Shown: one piece after another, positions 14,876 through 28,221 of the stretch
Layout: every line of letters begins with the position of its first letter
Position numbering within the stretch: position 1 is the first letter of the stretch
Source of the DNA: Rhopalosiphum padi
Taxonomy: Eukaryota > Arthropoda > Insecta > Hemiptera > Aphididae
Assembly: GCF_020882245.1 (NCBI RefSeq)
Contig: NC_083598.1
Location: 92,857,236-92,921,235 of the forward strand
Direction: 5' to 3'
Length of the DNA stretch: 64,000 nucleotides
Notes under the pieces: model-generated
Databases searched by the model: none
What the model saw: only the letters and a program-made list of their open reading frames with translations
What the model was told of the DNA's origin: nothing
Position numbers and translations under genes: made by a program

Positions 14876-15860
14876 CAGGGGCGCCATTTAGGGGGGGGGG
14901 GCAGGGTATACTTTGGCTCCCATATTTTTACCGAGTCTTATTGGCCTGAATTAAAATTTACAATGCGCCGACGGCGCACGGGCGACGGCCTATGGCCCTA
15001 TGAGTAAAAATTAAAATATATTAATAATTGTTATGAATACTATATAATGCGTAGCTAGCGTAGGTATAAAATATAATATTATTATGTATGTAGATAGGTA
15101 ATAAATAATAATGCATAATATTTATTATTTTTAGATTCTTATTAGATTATAGCATATAGCTATTTTCAACTCTCCAGATATTATTTTTTTCGTTAGTAGG
15201 TATAAATGTATTATAATAAAATATGGTATAAATATTAAAATATATAATAGGTACGTATCGACGTATGTGGGTATTCCATTCCATTATACAATAATTATGC
15301 TTGTAATTCAAAATAATTCTATATTTCTAACATTACTATGATTTCGTTACAGACTATACCTACGGTTACACTTAGTACAATATTATATAATATTATATCT
15401 TCAATAGGTGACAAACGATTAAGTGATTTAATGGTCGTAGCGATAGAAAAAGAAGATAATAACAAAATAAATTTAGACGAAGCAGTAGATAGATTTTCTA
15501 AAATAAATACTAGAAGGTATAAGCTAGAATAGCATAATTAATTTAAAAAACGAATGTATTTTGTATGGAATACTGTATTATTATTTATTATAATATGTTA
15601 ATAAATAAATATAATATATTAAATTTATTTGGAATAAATTTCATAGATTAAATATAAGTTTCTACAGTTAATATTTTTGGATCTATAGCAAAAGGCAAAT
15701 AAATTATTAATGAATAATTTGAATTCATTGAAATTACCCTTCAAGAGTTTAACCCCATATAAGTGACTTACACACAAACCATATCTGTTTTTACTATTTT
15801 GAAAAAATTGGCCTGCTTAAATTTTGGCACCCCTACTATAAAACTCAAATGACGCCACTG
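14876..15860 (+). mobile_element. Degenerate hAT transposon remnant
   Basis: The 985 bp segment starts CAGGGGCGCCATTT, followed by a G-run, and ends AAATGACGCCACTG. The reverse complement of that end, CAGTGGCGTCATTT, matches the left end at 12 of 14 positions. The flanking 8-mers ACACAGTT and AATAAGTT agree at 5 of 8. Inside, 15338-15532 encodes a peptide resembling the C-terminal end of a hAT transposase. Together these indicate an internally deleted, aged hAT copy. Confidence 0.6.
15338..15532 (+). pseudogene. hAT transposase C-terminal (dimerisation region) fragment
   Basis: This 64-codon frame contains SIGDKRLSDLMVVAIEKE followed by INLDEAVDRFSKINTRR. It resembles the extreme C-terminus of ZMYM1-like/hAT transposases, where an ERLSNL-type helix is followed by a 'DELIDxFAxxKARR' segment. 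It lies inside the hAT remnant 14876-15860 and about 330 bases from its right end, as expected for a transposase 3' terminus. The catalytic core and zinc finger are absent. The apparent start codon is probably not biological, since this is the surviving tail of a longer gene. Confidence 0.55.
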
Positions 15861-15868
15861 AATAAGTT

Positions 15869-18800
15869 GCTTTAAAATTAAGAGATTGTATAAAATCAAC
15901 AATATAACACAGATAATGTTATTTTCTTTTAGTTTGACAAAAATTAATTTACTTTAATATACTACTGAAGCATTAATCATTTAACTTTACAGCCAACGCA
16001 CCCCTCCTTAGAATGATGCGCGTATACGATTCGTTTACTTTATAACAAATTTATACCTAGGCTACTTATCTAATTGTCAGCGCTGTTATATCGTTCTTAT
16101 ATGTTTACTTTAATACTTATCGTTATCTTGTAACTATTTTGTTATCTAATTTTATATCTATATATCTGTTATTTTTATTTGTAAAAGCTGACTGGCGTTA
16201 ATTTATAAAATAAAATTAACACACATAAGATAGCATATGCGGGTTTGTATTATATAATTTACTTATTCGTATTTTTTAATCATATATTATGATTATCTAT
16301 GTGTTGAGTAACTCTTAACAGTGACTTATATAATCGTCATCAATTTTTAGATTATTTTCGGTTTTTTAGGTTTATTAAATAAATTTTTGGTAAATTTAAA
16401 TTGAATTATTTAGTTAATATAATTAAAATTTTAAATGTATATTTTTTCAATATATTTGAAAAAAAATTAAGCTACTGAAATGTTATTTAAAATAATAATG
16501 TGATGAATACAAAACGTCTGCAATATTTTTTCAATTTCTACAAAAAAATGCAAATTAAATATAATATAGGTAACTAACTTTTAAAGACTTAAGTCGTTTA
16601 TATTAAAATAATATGTTCTTTATTTTCTTTAGTTCTAATTTTAATTAATGTGCATTTGTATATTTGTTTTTGTTTTTTTTTTGGGGGGGGGAGGGGGGCA
16701 GAGCTGATGACTTTATGATAAAATGTGTTGATAAAAAATAGGTTAGTTAGCACATTATAAAAGTATACGCATATTAACCAATAGTTAAAGGAAATACATC
16801 TTTTCACTGTCCACGGGGACCGAGAGAAAAATTATTAAAAACGAGAAAAATAAATAGAGGGTTACTCGTTGAATTCTGATGGCTGGTAAAGGGAAGTGTG
16901 TAGCTTTAACAAGGCTCTCGGGAAAATCTGGTGAAGCAACTGGATAACGAAGCGTAAATATAATAACTCTATATAGACATGAATGTAATTATTATAATTC
17001 CAAATTTATTTTCACAAATATTTTTTGTTAACATGTAACTTTTATATAATCAATTCTACAGACTTAAAATAAACATATTTTATGCGTTTAGTCAAATGCG
17101 TAATAAATGATAAAAAAATACGATTTAAGAAAATAATTTTCCACAGCTATAATACTATGGTATATGACTATAAACATTTCAAATGTTATGTCACATAATA
17201 TATTATACATATTTGATATTATTATATATTTATATTACGCATTTGTTTGAAATTACTTGAAGAAAATATGTATACCATTAAAAATTATAAAAATGATTAA
17301 ACCATCTTACCTATATATAGTAAAACTTTAGTAGTCAGTAAATCAAGTTTAACATAATAAAATAATAAGTTATACAAAATCCGTCACGATGAAAATCGTA
17401 TAACAGGTGTGTATTTTATACCTACCTATATAATATTATGTATACACAAAGTCTTAATAAACACAAAAAAAAATAATTGCCGATAACGAACACCATAATT
17501 CGCACGTTGTGGAGGCGGTGGTGACGGATTTTACGAATCAAATGCACTTATATTTTACATAATATAGGTATAAGAAATAAGTAGGTACACAAAAGCGCGG
17601 TGTGATTTTTATAAAGTTATATACACATTTTGTTGCAACCGCCACGTACTGCAGTGTTATACTGCTGACTACGATCCATCGCGGAATAGTGTATGTGTGT
17701 ATGTACATATGTAACAAAAACCAGTTGTTATTATTATACTTTATACAAAAGCCCCGAATATACACGTGGTATACAAAAAAATCAGCAGGCCATTGTCTTG
17801 TACAGAAAAACTAATCTGCATAATATTTTTGTATGAGAAAGAGGACGTATGTCTTCCTTATTGAAGGGATTCCGGTATGGTCGGTATGGGGTCGTGTGTG
17901 TGTGTGTTCGTTTGATGCAGTAGTCTCATCGAGGGTTCTTTAAAAATACTTTCATCGTGTGCACAATATACCTATGTGTATAGTCAATGAGAAAAGAAAA
18001 AAAATACCTAACGGATATAAAGGATGTGAAAAAAAATAACAAAACAAAACAAAACAAACGAATACCGCTGGACCGGTGAGAACGTTCATTAATCGTATGC
18101 AAAAAAGCGAATAATAATTATTGTCCCCGGGCTAACTAGTGAGTGTTTGTGTGCGTGCATATATAAAGGAAATAAATAATAATAATAATGGGAACACGCA
18201 GGGGATATTGTTTCTATATAAACGCGTATACACGACGTATACATTTTTTTCGTCGCATACATTTACATAAAATTATCTCATCAGGGGTAACACTATATAT
18301 TATGTATACGACATGTAAAAAATAAAATTTGTCTGTTGGGAATGTGCTACTATATATTATACACGTTATCATCACCGTCAACTCAGGTATATTACATCAT
18401 ATATGCATTTTATAATACATCATAATATACGTTTAATGTGTATGTGTAGTGTGTACTGTATATAGTTTAAGATTTTTTACTGGAAATGTTTTTGTATTTT
18501 GAGTAATCGTGGTATACAAAATGAAGTGAAAAATATAAGTTTCATTATCATTAGATTATAAATTATGATATTATAGACGCGTCTAGCTTTATTAACTTCG
18601 CTATATATGTTCGAGTAACTTCTGTAAAAATGAGATTATACAATATACATTTTTACAATATATTATATTATTATATATATAAACAAACTGTAAAAAATAT
18701 CATAATTAAATATTAACGTAACAATAACCGTACACAATACGTGTAATATATCTATGTAATAATGAATAATATGTAATGTTATATAAAAATAAGAATTATT

Positions 18801-21800
18801 GTGATAAATACTCACAAGTGAATAAACATTGTTGATTTAAAATTAAACAAATCGTATTTCTTATATATTTTGTCCAATAAATTTAAAAAAAATACCTGCA
18901 AGTTGATAAACTTTTATATTTAAATACGTAAATTATTATTATAATATTTATATTATAGTTATTTTACATTCTGTTTAAAATTATCTAATTATTATTTTAC
19001 TATAACTTAACATTTTATTTAATGATATTAAATATAAAATAAAACATAGCAACCCACCCACGTATTCTTAAATATTTTTTTCTTCGGTTGTGCCAATAGA
19101 ATAATCATTCCTAACATTAGTAGGTATACTTTATTATGATACCTGATTTATACATACACGATGATATACTATAGTAATATTATTTGATATGGACGTAATT
19201 AATAATAAAAAAAACATATATAAAATACTAATATTCCTTAACAGTTGGGCAATAAATTTATATTTTTTATGCATAGATACATTTTCTCTAAAACAAGTCA
19301 TTCGTTTAGTTTACCATGAATAAAACATTCACCTATATAAAAAATATTATTTTAGGCTTAGTGAATTTAAATGAGAAAAAAATGTAGTCGTATACTGTTT
19401 AATATTTATAATACATTTTAAAGTTTATTTATCATATTTTATAATTCGTTTATAATAAATGATTTTGAAATAATTTCGATATGATTATATGAATTACGTT
19501 TCGTAAAATCAACAGATTGTAGGGAATGGGATCCTGTAAAAGAAATTTAATTCTAGTATTAAGCATTTTAGAACAAGAAGGTTAAAAGTACTATGTCAGA
19601 TGTAGAATGGGTACCTATTTGTTATCAATGAACAATGGTGCATAACCACGAGAGTGGAAACTTAGCATTTATTGGCCAGGTTATTAGGTTATCTTCAATC
19701 ATTGTTATAAATTATAACATATTTTATAACGAATATATACCAAACTACACATCTCAATATCAACGAAAACGAATATAAACATGATAATAATTATTTTAGT
19801 TACAGAAATAAACTAATAGGTTATACGCGTCGTATAAGCCAATACTAATAAATTTAATATTTAAAAACAAGACAGCATTAAATTATTTCAGAAAATATAA
19901 ATTATTTTTAACACAGATTAGCTAATAGTGAATTGGTTATAGTATCAAAATATATGGTTCACCTAATGGCTAATCATTTTTATAATTAAATTCACTACGT
20001 TATTTCGAATAACAATATTCAACTTTTTTAACGTTACATGTATGTTTTTTGTTTATTGATCATTTTAAATTATGATTAATGATAATATATAATTATATGT
20101 TTAATGGAATTCGAATTTCTTTGTTCATTTACTGATTTTGTTTATTTTTTTTAAATTTTTTTTTCAACCCTGATATAATATCAAGTACATATTATATTTT
20201 ATGAAGAAATACGATGTTCCCGAAATATACATTGGTATCATGTGTCATTTTTTCGTGAGTTATTATGGTTTGTTCTTTACTCGATGTAAGTTTCGTATTT
20301 ATATACAATTCTGCAGTAGTGGTTTGAACGGTTGCAGTGGGAGTGATCACTCCTTAGGACTCGGTTAATTTTTTTTTTTTATATGTAAATATTAAAAAAT
20401 TATAATTTATGGAAATTATTAACATTTTCTATATTATTCAGAAGTTTTAAAATATAACAAGAATATAACTAAGTATGTTAGGAAATTTTAGAAGGATAAA
20501 AACATTTTTTTGCATACTATATGTTTTTATTTTGTAGTTCAATCCATCTCTTTCTTGAAGTTTTATCAAAACCATTATTGATATAACTGTGATTACAACG
20601 TCAACGTCATGTTACTTACAATGTAAGTAACATTAATGAAAATAAGACCTTAATTAATGTTGTGACGATGAGCTGATGAGCAGTGGTATTTTTTATCACA
20701 ATAGTTTAATTATGTATAGTGTCCAGTTGTTTATTGTATAAATTAACATTCAGGATCATTTTGACTTGTTAGTTTTTTCATCTTTTGTCCTACAATATGG
20801 ATTTTTTACAAAGGTACACAAAGGCATTATTACATAATTGTATCATTGTTTTTCCGGAATTTTAGACGTGGTATTTAATTTTTGAGTTTCACCTCCTTCC
20901 TCGTCGTTACTATAGCAATATGTGCTCATATATAAAGAAGTATAAAATATATTGTGTAATTGCCCGTCGACAAATTCACTGTGTGTGTGGTGTTCTGGCC
21001 GCTCTGGGTGTGTTTTGTGTCGGATCACGTACACATGCTCCGCAGGGGGTAGAAAGATTTAGAACGAGGGTGTCGATTTAGCTACGCAAAACGAACGGAG
21101 ACGGCGTGGTTGGCGGGGGACATTGAAAAACGTGGCGCGGCCATGATGTTTTTTAGTGTGTGTATTTGTGCGCACTCAAATTGTGTGTGCTGGTTGATCC
21201 ATGCATTATGCCACAGCCACCGCCGCCATTTCCCGAGAACTTTTTTCCATAGCTCAGCGCACACCTTTCCACATTTTTTATCAGTTTTCATCATATAATG
21301 TGGAATATTATATTCATAATAATATTATTTATTATTCGCCATAATTTAGGTACCTATATATATATATATATTATGTGTAATGTGTATGTTGCGTATGTTC
21401 TATTATAATCAAAATTATATTTAATGTAAGTTTTCATTTAGATAGGTTCTCAATATTTTTTGCATTTTTATTTTTCATTGTATGATATAAACAGTAAACA
21501 GTAATCACTGTATTATTATTTATTCGGACGAGTAGTTGATGACTAATGAGTTATACCTATTTTAAGTTCAGATAATGCCGATAATGGTAGTAGACAATAA
21601 TAGTAGACCAACATTTTGCGGGGTATCCTCGTACTAGTCGTACTACTCCACTTCGCTAAACCAAATGTTAAATTATACTTATAATTAAATACTTATATTA
21701 TACTTGTATTTAACTACTCATTGGAATTTTGATTTTTAAGAATCTAAATTCTACGAAAAATATTCTTTTTTAGAGTATGTATTTAAAAATGTATGTTATC

Positions 21801-22782
21801 ATTCAAAAAAGTAAAAATATAAATAATATAACGATAACAATTATTAAAAGTATAGTTTTTTAAGGAAAATATTGTTTTATTTCGTCCTGGAGTAATGTAA
21901 AAAAAACATTTTCAATTATGTTAATAGAATTTGATATAATGAGTGGTGTTTGATAAAATCGTAATACACTGTATAAATGTTCCTCAACACTGTTACAATT
22001 ATTAATTTACCTTCAGAATAAGTATTTTTTTAATTAAAAAACTATTCCCTTATAGGTAAATTTGGCTTCTAGACCATAAATAAAAATGATGATCTCGCCG
22101 CGGCTGTCCAAAAATTGAGCATAAATTTACAAAAATTTTTTATAATCGCTTAAAATTAGAATTTCGACAAATTACGTCAAAATCGAAAACATTTTGTAAA
22201 TTATTTTGTATTCAAAAATGTGTAAAACGCTTCTTGATGCTATTTTAAATGATTATTCGAAATCAATCATAACACTGTTCGGATTAAAATTCAGTTCAAA
22301 TCTTTTTGAAACATTTAAAATTTTTATATAATTATTGTTTTGTACGAAGTCATTATACATTTATACGTAAACAACTCGATATAGCAGACGTATATGGTAT
22401 CATTTAATTTTGAAAGTGTTCAAAATGTTTCATCTGCCATCAAATTATTACAGATAAGTATTTTTAAGTAATCTATTGTCAAGAAAATCAAAATTTTTTT
22501 CATTCTTACTTTTGTAAAGAAAAGAATGTTAATTATTAACAGGGCTAGGATTTGTATGCAACAACATGTTTATTTTTTGGTACGTCCAAATGGAGTTTTA
22601 GTAAGTAATGTCCACAATTTATATTATTCCGATGAAAATGGTACTATTTTTTTACTTCATATTTTTGCATATTTAATATGATCGTATTTATTGTATTTAA
22701 GCCCATACATAATAATTAAACTGGTCAAAGTATGTAATTTGGTTTTTTTGTCAAACATAAATTTTATTTTTATAAACACAAC
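15869..22782. other. AT-rich region, no supported gene
   Basis: A T10/G9 homopolymer junction sits near 16671-16697. Less AT-rich patches lie at 17490-18260 and 20960-21290. The latter has open frames on both strands but no recognisable product, and no splice signals that would favour either one. Nothing else could be assigned. Confidence 0.55.
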
Positions 22783-22790
22783 CATATGGT

Positions 22791-23174
22791 CAAAGGCGCA
22801 ATTGGAGTAAAAAAATTGGGGGGGGGACTTCAGCCCCTTTCATATATTTTTCAATCACTGCCTCTCAGAAATATCCTCTCAGCCCTCAGGGATAATATTT
22901 TGTTTATTGATAATGATAAACAACTGAGGCTCGTTATAATAAGCACGGTCTAGATTCTAGACGTAATAGACGTATCTAAGATCATGATTATAATATTGTT
23001 ACTAAAATTAAAAATTACAAAAATTTATTTTATTGATTTTTTCAGTAGTAATCACATATTTTTTTTATTTATCAATATAATAATATAAATTTCTGCATGG
23101 TTTTTTTTTGGGAGGGGGATTTGAATGTATTTGAGGGAGTTTAGCCCCTCCAGCGCCCCCTAATCACGCCTATG
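22791..23174. mobile_element. Non-autonomous hAT-like MITE with 8 bp target duplication
   Basis: A 384 bp segment is flanked by CATATGGT on the left (22783-22790) and CCTATGGT on the right (23175-23182), a 7 of 8 match. The left end CAAAGGCGCAATTGGAG and the reverse-complemented right end CATAGGCGTGATTAGGG form an imperfect inverted repeat (about 12 of 17). A G8 run lies just inside the left end and another G-rich tract near 23109-23116. There is no coding capacity. Confidence 0.6.
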
Positions 23175-23182
23175 CCTATGGT

Positions 23183-26149
23183 ACAATATGACTTTAGGTT
23201 AAAATGTATTAAAAAACACACACGTCACACATATATATAAATAAAAAAAAATTATAGAAATATAAAATATTATAAAATATATATTATATTCGGTGTTACC
23301 GAATTGCGTGCGATCATTATCTAGGTCGAGTTGTGTGCGTAGTTTTTCTTCAATTAAAATTGAAAATGCAATATTAATTCATTAAAAAATTTACTTTACT
23401 ACGCAATACACATAAATACATAATGCATTAACGCATAACGCATTAAAATAAATAGATTATTTTGTTTAAATCATAATGAGTACCTATATAGTACCTATTT
23501 GTATAAGATATTTTTTTATATTTTAAATAGGCGTTGTTAAATTATTTAAATGTGTGTAAGGTAGTAGTAGGTACAAGTCCTGCACTGCCCTAGAAATTAC
23601 CCAGTTAGTATACCAAAATATACAATAAACACCATAAAATAATGCCGTGTTCTACGTGAATTTGTCAATTGCTATAAATGCGATAAGATTGTAAAGACAT
23701 TGGGAAAAATAGAATTCACGGCGTGCGGTAGTCACTATACTCACTAGTCGCTATAATTCGTAATATCATTGATTATAAATATTTATAATCAATGGTAATA
23801 TGCGGCATACGGTAGTCGCGATAACTCATAATAAGTACCTACATTTTTAGTTTTTATATTTTTATTTTTTATAGTAAACAAATTGATAAAAAATGCAGTA
23901 AAAATTGTTCACTATTTTAATTTAATTTAAAATTACAAAATCACTATAGAATTTCAATTCATTTTTCTTACGACCTCTGCAGTATTGATGACAAGTCAAC
24001 GCGATTTCCAATACCACAGACCGACCACGTTGTTCAGGTAATATATTTTTTATATTATATTATTATAGACCCGTCATAATATTTTAGTATTTATTTAAAT
24101 AATCAAAACGGTATTAAATGCATATACTTACAACTATTTTCAATGGTCCATGCATTCAAGTATAAATAGTACAATAGTACAAACCTCGTGATTTTACACA
24201 AATGCCATCCACCGTTAATGAATAAATGAATAATTATTTTCCTAATTTCTAGTCAGTTTTTGATAAAAAAGATGGATTGGTGCACATGCTGGCATTTATT
24301 GACGACCCACTTAACTCAGGTTTTAGTCGACACAGCTATTGGAGTCCCGATTCAAGACCAAAGGCCATACAACAATGTATTTTCATACATTGAATTTTAT
24401 AATTTTTTTAAATAAAAATGAAATCATTGAAAACAAATAGTATGATAAATAAATGTGGTCAAAATTAATTTAATTTATCTTTAAGATATGTAGTACTATT
24501 TAGTACTATATAGGTACTAAAATATGTCATTGCTTAATTATTAGTAACTTATTACCTACTTATTTTAAGTAACCGCGTGTCCGTATCATATAGTACATAT
24601 TATATAGAATTAAAAATTTTTAAAACGATTAGTTTATATCATGTTTAAACTAGCTGTAATAATTAATTTGTCGTTTAAATATTTAAAAAATATCATATTA
24701 TATTTCTATTAGGTAACCTCCTACTGGTGGTATTTTTGTAGATGTACAGGTGGCAATATGTTATAGTATATATTATCTCGTACAGTTTTAACTTACAACA
24801 ACTTAAAATTATGTATAAAATAATATTTTATCGGTAACCGGTGTTTATATACCTATGCATTTAATATGTAACCAGATATCAGACAAATATATACGTTATT
24901 ACTTATTATATGTAATAATAATTACTAGCATATGTACCACGACAGAAGTAGGTATGTTTAACGCTATGGACTATACTATGTATATGTATAATACATATTT
25001 TAATATTCAAAATTAGACCAATGCCGTTAGCAATTTTCTCATTTATATTGAATCACCGGACGACAAAAGATTAATTAAATTCTATTCATCGTCGACACCA
25101 ATACTAGTTTAATATTATTATACTGTCGTCAAGAAAAAAAATGTTAATCCCTTTCAAATATATATTATAGGTGAATGCTTATATTTACCATGTGCCACGA
25201 TCTATCTATTGTCTATAAAGTATATTTTATACCTATTATACAACCACATGTCTTTTGAATATCGAATTGTGTCCGAGAGAGAATCGCTAAATGCAGCACC
25301 AATATAAGTTCATATTATATATACTATATAGGTGTGCACGCATACATTACTATAGGAACATATTATTTAAATTATAATAAGCAAACGGTTATTATAAACA
25401 ACGCACGGTCGTTGTACTTGTTATACCGTGTTGTATGTATGTGTGTGAACACTACGGATGTACGATGCAGGGGAGACCGGGTGAGCGGTTTTAATGAACG
25501 AATTAGCATTTCCGGTTGTCCTGAACGGGGTTGAACGAAGACGATATACTCGTTGTGGACGAGTGACGGAGACGCTCTGCGATTGCACGTTTATTATCAT
25601 AATTAATATTATTACCATTATGATAATATTCGTTATTATTTATAGGTATATTGTGCATGTACGATATTATTGGCTGTTAATAATAATAAAAAGACGGAAG
25701 TGGCACGCTGATATACGCATTATTGCAATAATTTTTGCACAAGACCAACTGTTGACGTGACAGCCCTTACTCCCCCCCACTATTATGTGTCAAGGGTGTA
25801 ACGATTTTATAACGGGTCTTCTAAACAAAAGGTGGTCGACCGTATAATGTATGGCGTATACCTATGTATAAATTATTATATTATTTATATACATTTTATA
25901 TACCTATATATTAATATTATATTGTATATTGGTTAATTCCACTTCTGCTGCATCGCAATAGAGGTGATGATGAGTTACATGCGTACGTATACCAATAATA
26001 ATTATTATATATAGGTAATAGGTATTATAAGAAGATTGACCATTATTTCGAGTGCACGGGAGAGAATAAATGGTCTAAATGCAACAAATAAATTATACTC
26101 GGCGCGTTATACAAATCGACCAATGTCTTGTTTTTTACACTCAAAATAT
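23183..26149. other. AT-rich region, no supported gene
   Basis: This stretch holds a perfect 28 bp palindrome at 23767-23794 and a less AT-rich stretch at 25420-25770 with overlapping frames on both strands. I do not recognise any product there. Confidence 0.55.
23767..23794. repeat. Perfect 28 bp palindrome
   Basis: Each 14-base half (CATTGATTATAAAT and ATTTATAATCAATG) is the exact reverse complement of the other. Flanking bases hold related motifs (AGTCGCTATAATTCGTAAT before, GGTAGTCGCGATAACTC after). A similar ATTTATAATCAATG half-site occurs at 39768-39781, suggesting a dispersed repeat. Confidence 0.7.
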
Positions 26150-26883
26150 AATATTATATAATATACCTATAGTTGGGTGCCTGGGTTAACCTAACCTAAC
26201 CTAAACTAGTGGCTCGCTGCGTTATTGCAGTATCGGTGATATATAAAGACCGAATTTATATGCATTTTAAATTGTAAAATATGCAAGAAAAAAGTACATA
26301 ACATATTAATTTACAAAATAAAATTTCAATTTTCATTAAATTTTAATTATACAGTAATAATTAATTATTAATTTTGTTTAAATGTTCATAAACAAAAAGT
26401 ATAATATGTATAGTATAGCAAACATGCAATACAAAAATGTAATTTTTTAAATTGTAATTTAATTTTTATCATTAGTTAATCGTAATACATTGTAAAAAAT
26501 ATTTTAATATTTTTAATATTTAAATTAAAATCAAATAGTATGTAGGTATACATAATACATTGGTGATATAAATAGGAAAAAAGTACGATTTAATGTAGTA
26601 TGTTAATTTGAAAAATAATAACTTATCAAAGTATGTTCCATGTTTATTTCTGTGTATTATTCAAAATTTTGAAAATCTCACCAGATGTTGTATGACTCAA
26701 TTCATTTTCTAATTGATGTCAGTTATGAATTTGGAATTTTGGGCATTTTAACTGTTTAAAAATTAATTGGTAAATTACAAAATAATTTTTAGTAAAAAAA
26801 CACGTGCACTCAAACTACACTTAACTTGGCTACAGCGTAATTATTCTTACTAACAAAAATTGCCTTGTATAAATTTACCTACA
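26150..26883 (+). repeat. Left arm of a ~735 bp inverted repeat
   Basis: This arm is closely matched in reverse complement at about 38193-38926. Landmarks in order are TATATAATATACCTA, an AACCTAACCTAACCTAA tract at 26188-26204, ACTAGTGGCTCGCTGCG, and an inner end at TGCCTTGTATAAATTTACCT. The telomere-type tract lies towards the outer end. It could be the terminal repeat of a large element, or one of two oppositely oriented copies of a dispersed repeat. Confidence 0.8.
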
Positions 26884-27418
26884 TATATATTATATAAACG
26901 TGCCTATAATCTGTTTTTTTTTTTGCTCAACACCTTTTTGGATCTTTAGGTGTATATTGTACGGTTTTTTGTTAAAATATGCAAAAATATTCAGAATATG
27001 CAAAAATATGCAGTATAACATTTTGATATTTAATCAACCAATTAATTATTTGTGGACACTCATTGGCTTCATGTATCGAATTGAAAATATTGGATGTTGA
27101 AAATAGCAACATGCATTTTATACAAAATCCGGTCTTCAATTATAATTATACATATAATTATTATTTTTATCATTAGGTATCACTATTCACTATGTTTAAT
27201 TATATTTAATTTCCATGAAGTAATGTTAGAATAAGTATAATCTAGTAGGTATTCATGTATTTTATTATACTTGACCTAATTATATAGTAGATACCTACCT
27301 ACAAAATTTTGGTAATTATAATAATTAGGTATTGTTATCATATAAATGAATAATAATAATATTCATTGTATAAAAACTATAAAAATATATGTTAATTAAT
27401 TTAAACAATTAATTACAG
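26884..27418. other. AT-rich spacer
   Basis: No gene or element recognised. It ends with TTAATTACAG, which resembles a splice acceptor, at the start of the exon-like frame described next. Confidence 0.5.
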
Positions 27419-27420
27419 GT

Positions 27421-27434
27421 ATTATAGCTGAATC
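27421..27434 (+). repeat. Target-site duplication, left copy
   Basis: ATTATAGCTGAATC occurs here and exactly again at 28048-28061, bracketing the LINE fragment. A long duplication with a 5'-truncated insert is the classic product of target-primed reverse transcription. Confidence 0.9.
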
Positions 27435-28047
27435 AAATATCTAGGATCAATTATCACTCAAGATAATGAACTTAAGACAGAGGTGTCGTCAAGAATACAA
27501 TTAGCTTAACAAGGGATATTATGGATTAGAAAGAATACTAAAATCGAGGACACTCTCTAAAAATTTAAAAATAAGAATGTATATGACATTATTACGACCT
27601 ATTGTCCTGTATGACTTTGAGACGTGGGCATTGAGGAAAGCCGAAGAACAGGGACTAGGAGTATTCGAGAGGAAAGTTTTAAGAAAAATTTATGGACCGG
27701 TCTTTGACAGTGGAACAAATGAATGGAAAAAGTTACATAATGATGAATTCAAAAGACAGTTTCAGAGACCTAACATAGTTAAAGAGATCACAAAAAGAAG
27801 ACTCATGTAGGGGGGGGCATGCCTGGCGTAAGCAAGGATCTCTAGTTAGACAGATAATAGAGAATGAACCAATAGGTAAAAGACCTCTAGGAAGATCCAG
27901 ATTGAGGTGGGAAGACTGTGTTAAAAAGGACTTAAAAATGATAGATCCAGGAATCAGATGGAGAGAAGCTGCAGAGGATAGGGACAGATGGCAAGATTTG
28001 AATTTAGCGGTATGGTCTTAAGGGCCGAAACCAAAAAGAAGAAGAAG
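27435..28047 (+). mobile_element. 5'-truncated LINE fragment (reverse transcriptase C-terminus, RTE-like)
   Basis: This is the 3' end of a non-LTR element. Coding opens at once with KYLGSIITQ, a conserved motif after the RT active site, and continues through LLRPIVLYDFETWALRKAE, GRSRLRWEDCVKKDL and RWREAAEDRDRWQDLNLAV. It ends in an A-rich AAAAAGAAGAAGAAG tail. One stop and at least one frameshift break the frame; the longest clean part is 27577-27810. The insertion is flanked by exact 14 bp duplications (27421-27434 and 28048-28061). The C-terminal style resembles RTE or related LINEs; the active-site part is missing. Confidence 0.8.
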
Positions 28048-28061
28048 ATTATAGCTGAATC
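28048..28061 (+). repeat. Target-site duplication, right copy
   Basis: Exact repeat of ATTATAGCTGAATC from 27421-27434, directly after the (GAA)n-like tail of the LINE fragment. Confidence 0.9.
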
Positions 28062-28221
28062 TTCTTCAATGCATAAATTAAAAATTGAACTAGACTAAGC
28101 GCCAAACTGTGAACAGTTAGCTAATGCTTCCATGTATCCCAAGTACAGGACTGTGCGATTTTGGTATGATCAATGGAAAAAAATTCATCTTGGACCTGTC
28201 TCAGGAGTTGGTGTTATACAA

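Larger units (their letters stand above)
27419..28221 (+). pseudogene. Exon-like frame split by a LINE insertion
   Basis: If the LINE at 27435-28061 is ignored, 27419-27434 joins 28062-28221 in one frame. That frame is bounded by an ACAG acceptor on the left and a GTAAAT donor-like sequence on the right. It reads through segments such as MYPKYRTVRFWYDQWKK with one in-frame stop (ELD-stop-APN). The density of Trp, Tyr and Arg looks protein-coding, but I do not recognise the family. It may be a decayed host exon or part of an older transposon gene. The Met at MYPKY is internal and not a proposed start. Confidence 0.35.

Noticed and set aside
20843..21298. Protein-coding genes on both strands in a GC-richer patch
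   Set aside because: Frames overlap in opposite directions, show no recognisable motif and no convincing splice context.
25334..25760. Small genes from overlapping frames
   Set aside because: Low-complexity Ile/Tyr-rich translations of AT-rich DNA and no support from motifs.
26188..26204. Internal telomere marking a chromosome end
   Set aside because: Only about three CCTAA units, and the tract is part of a repeat also found inverted at 38872-38890, so it is better read as a component of that repeat.
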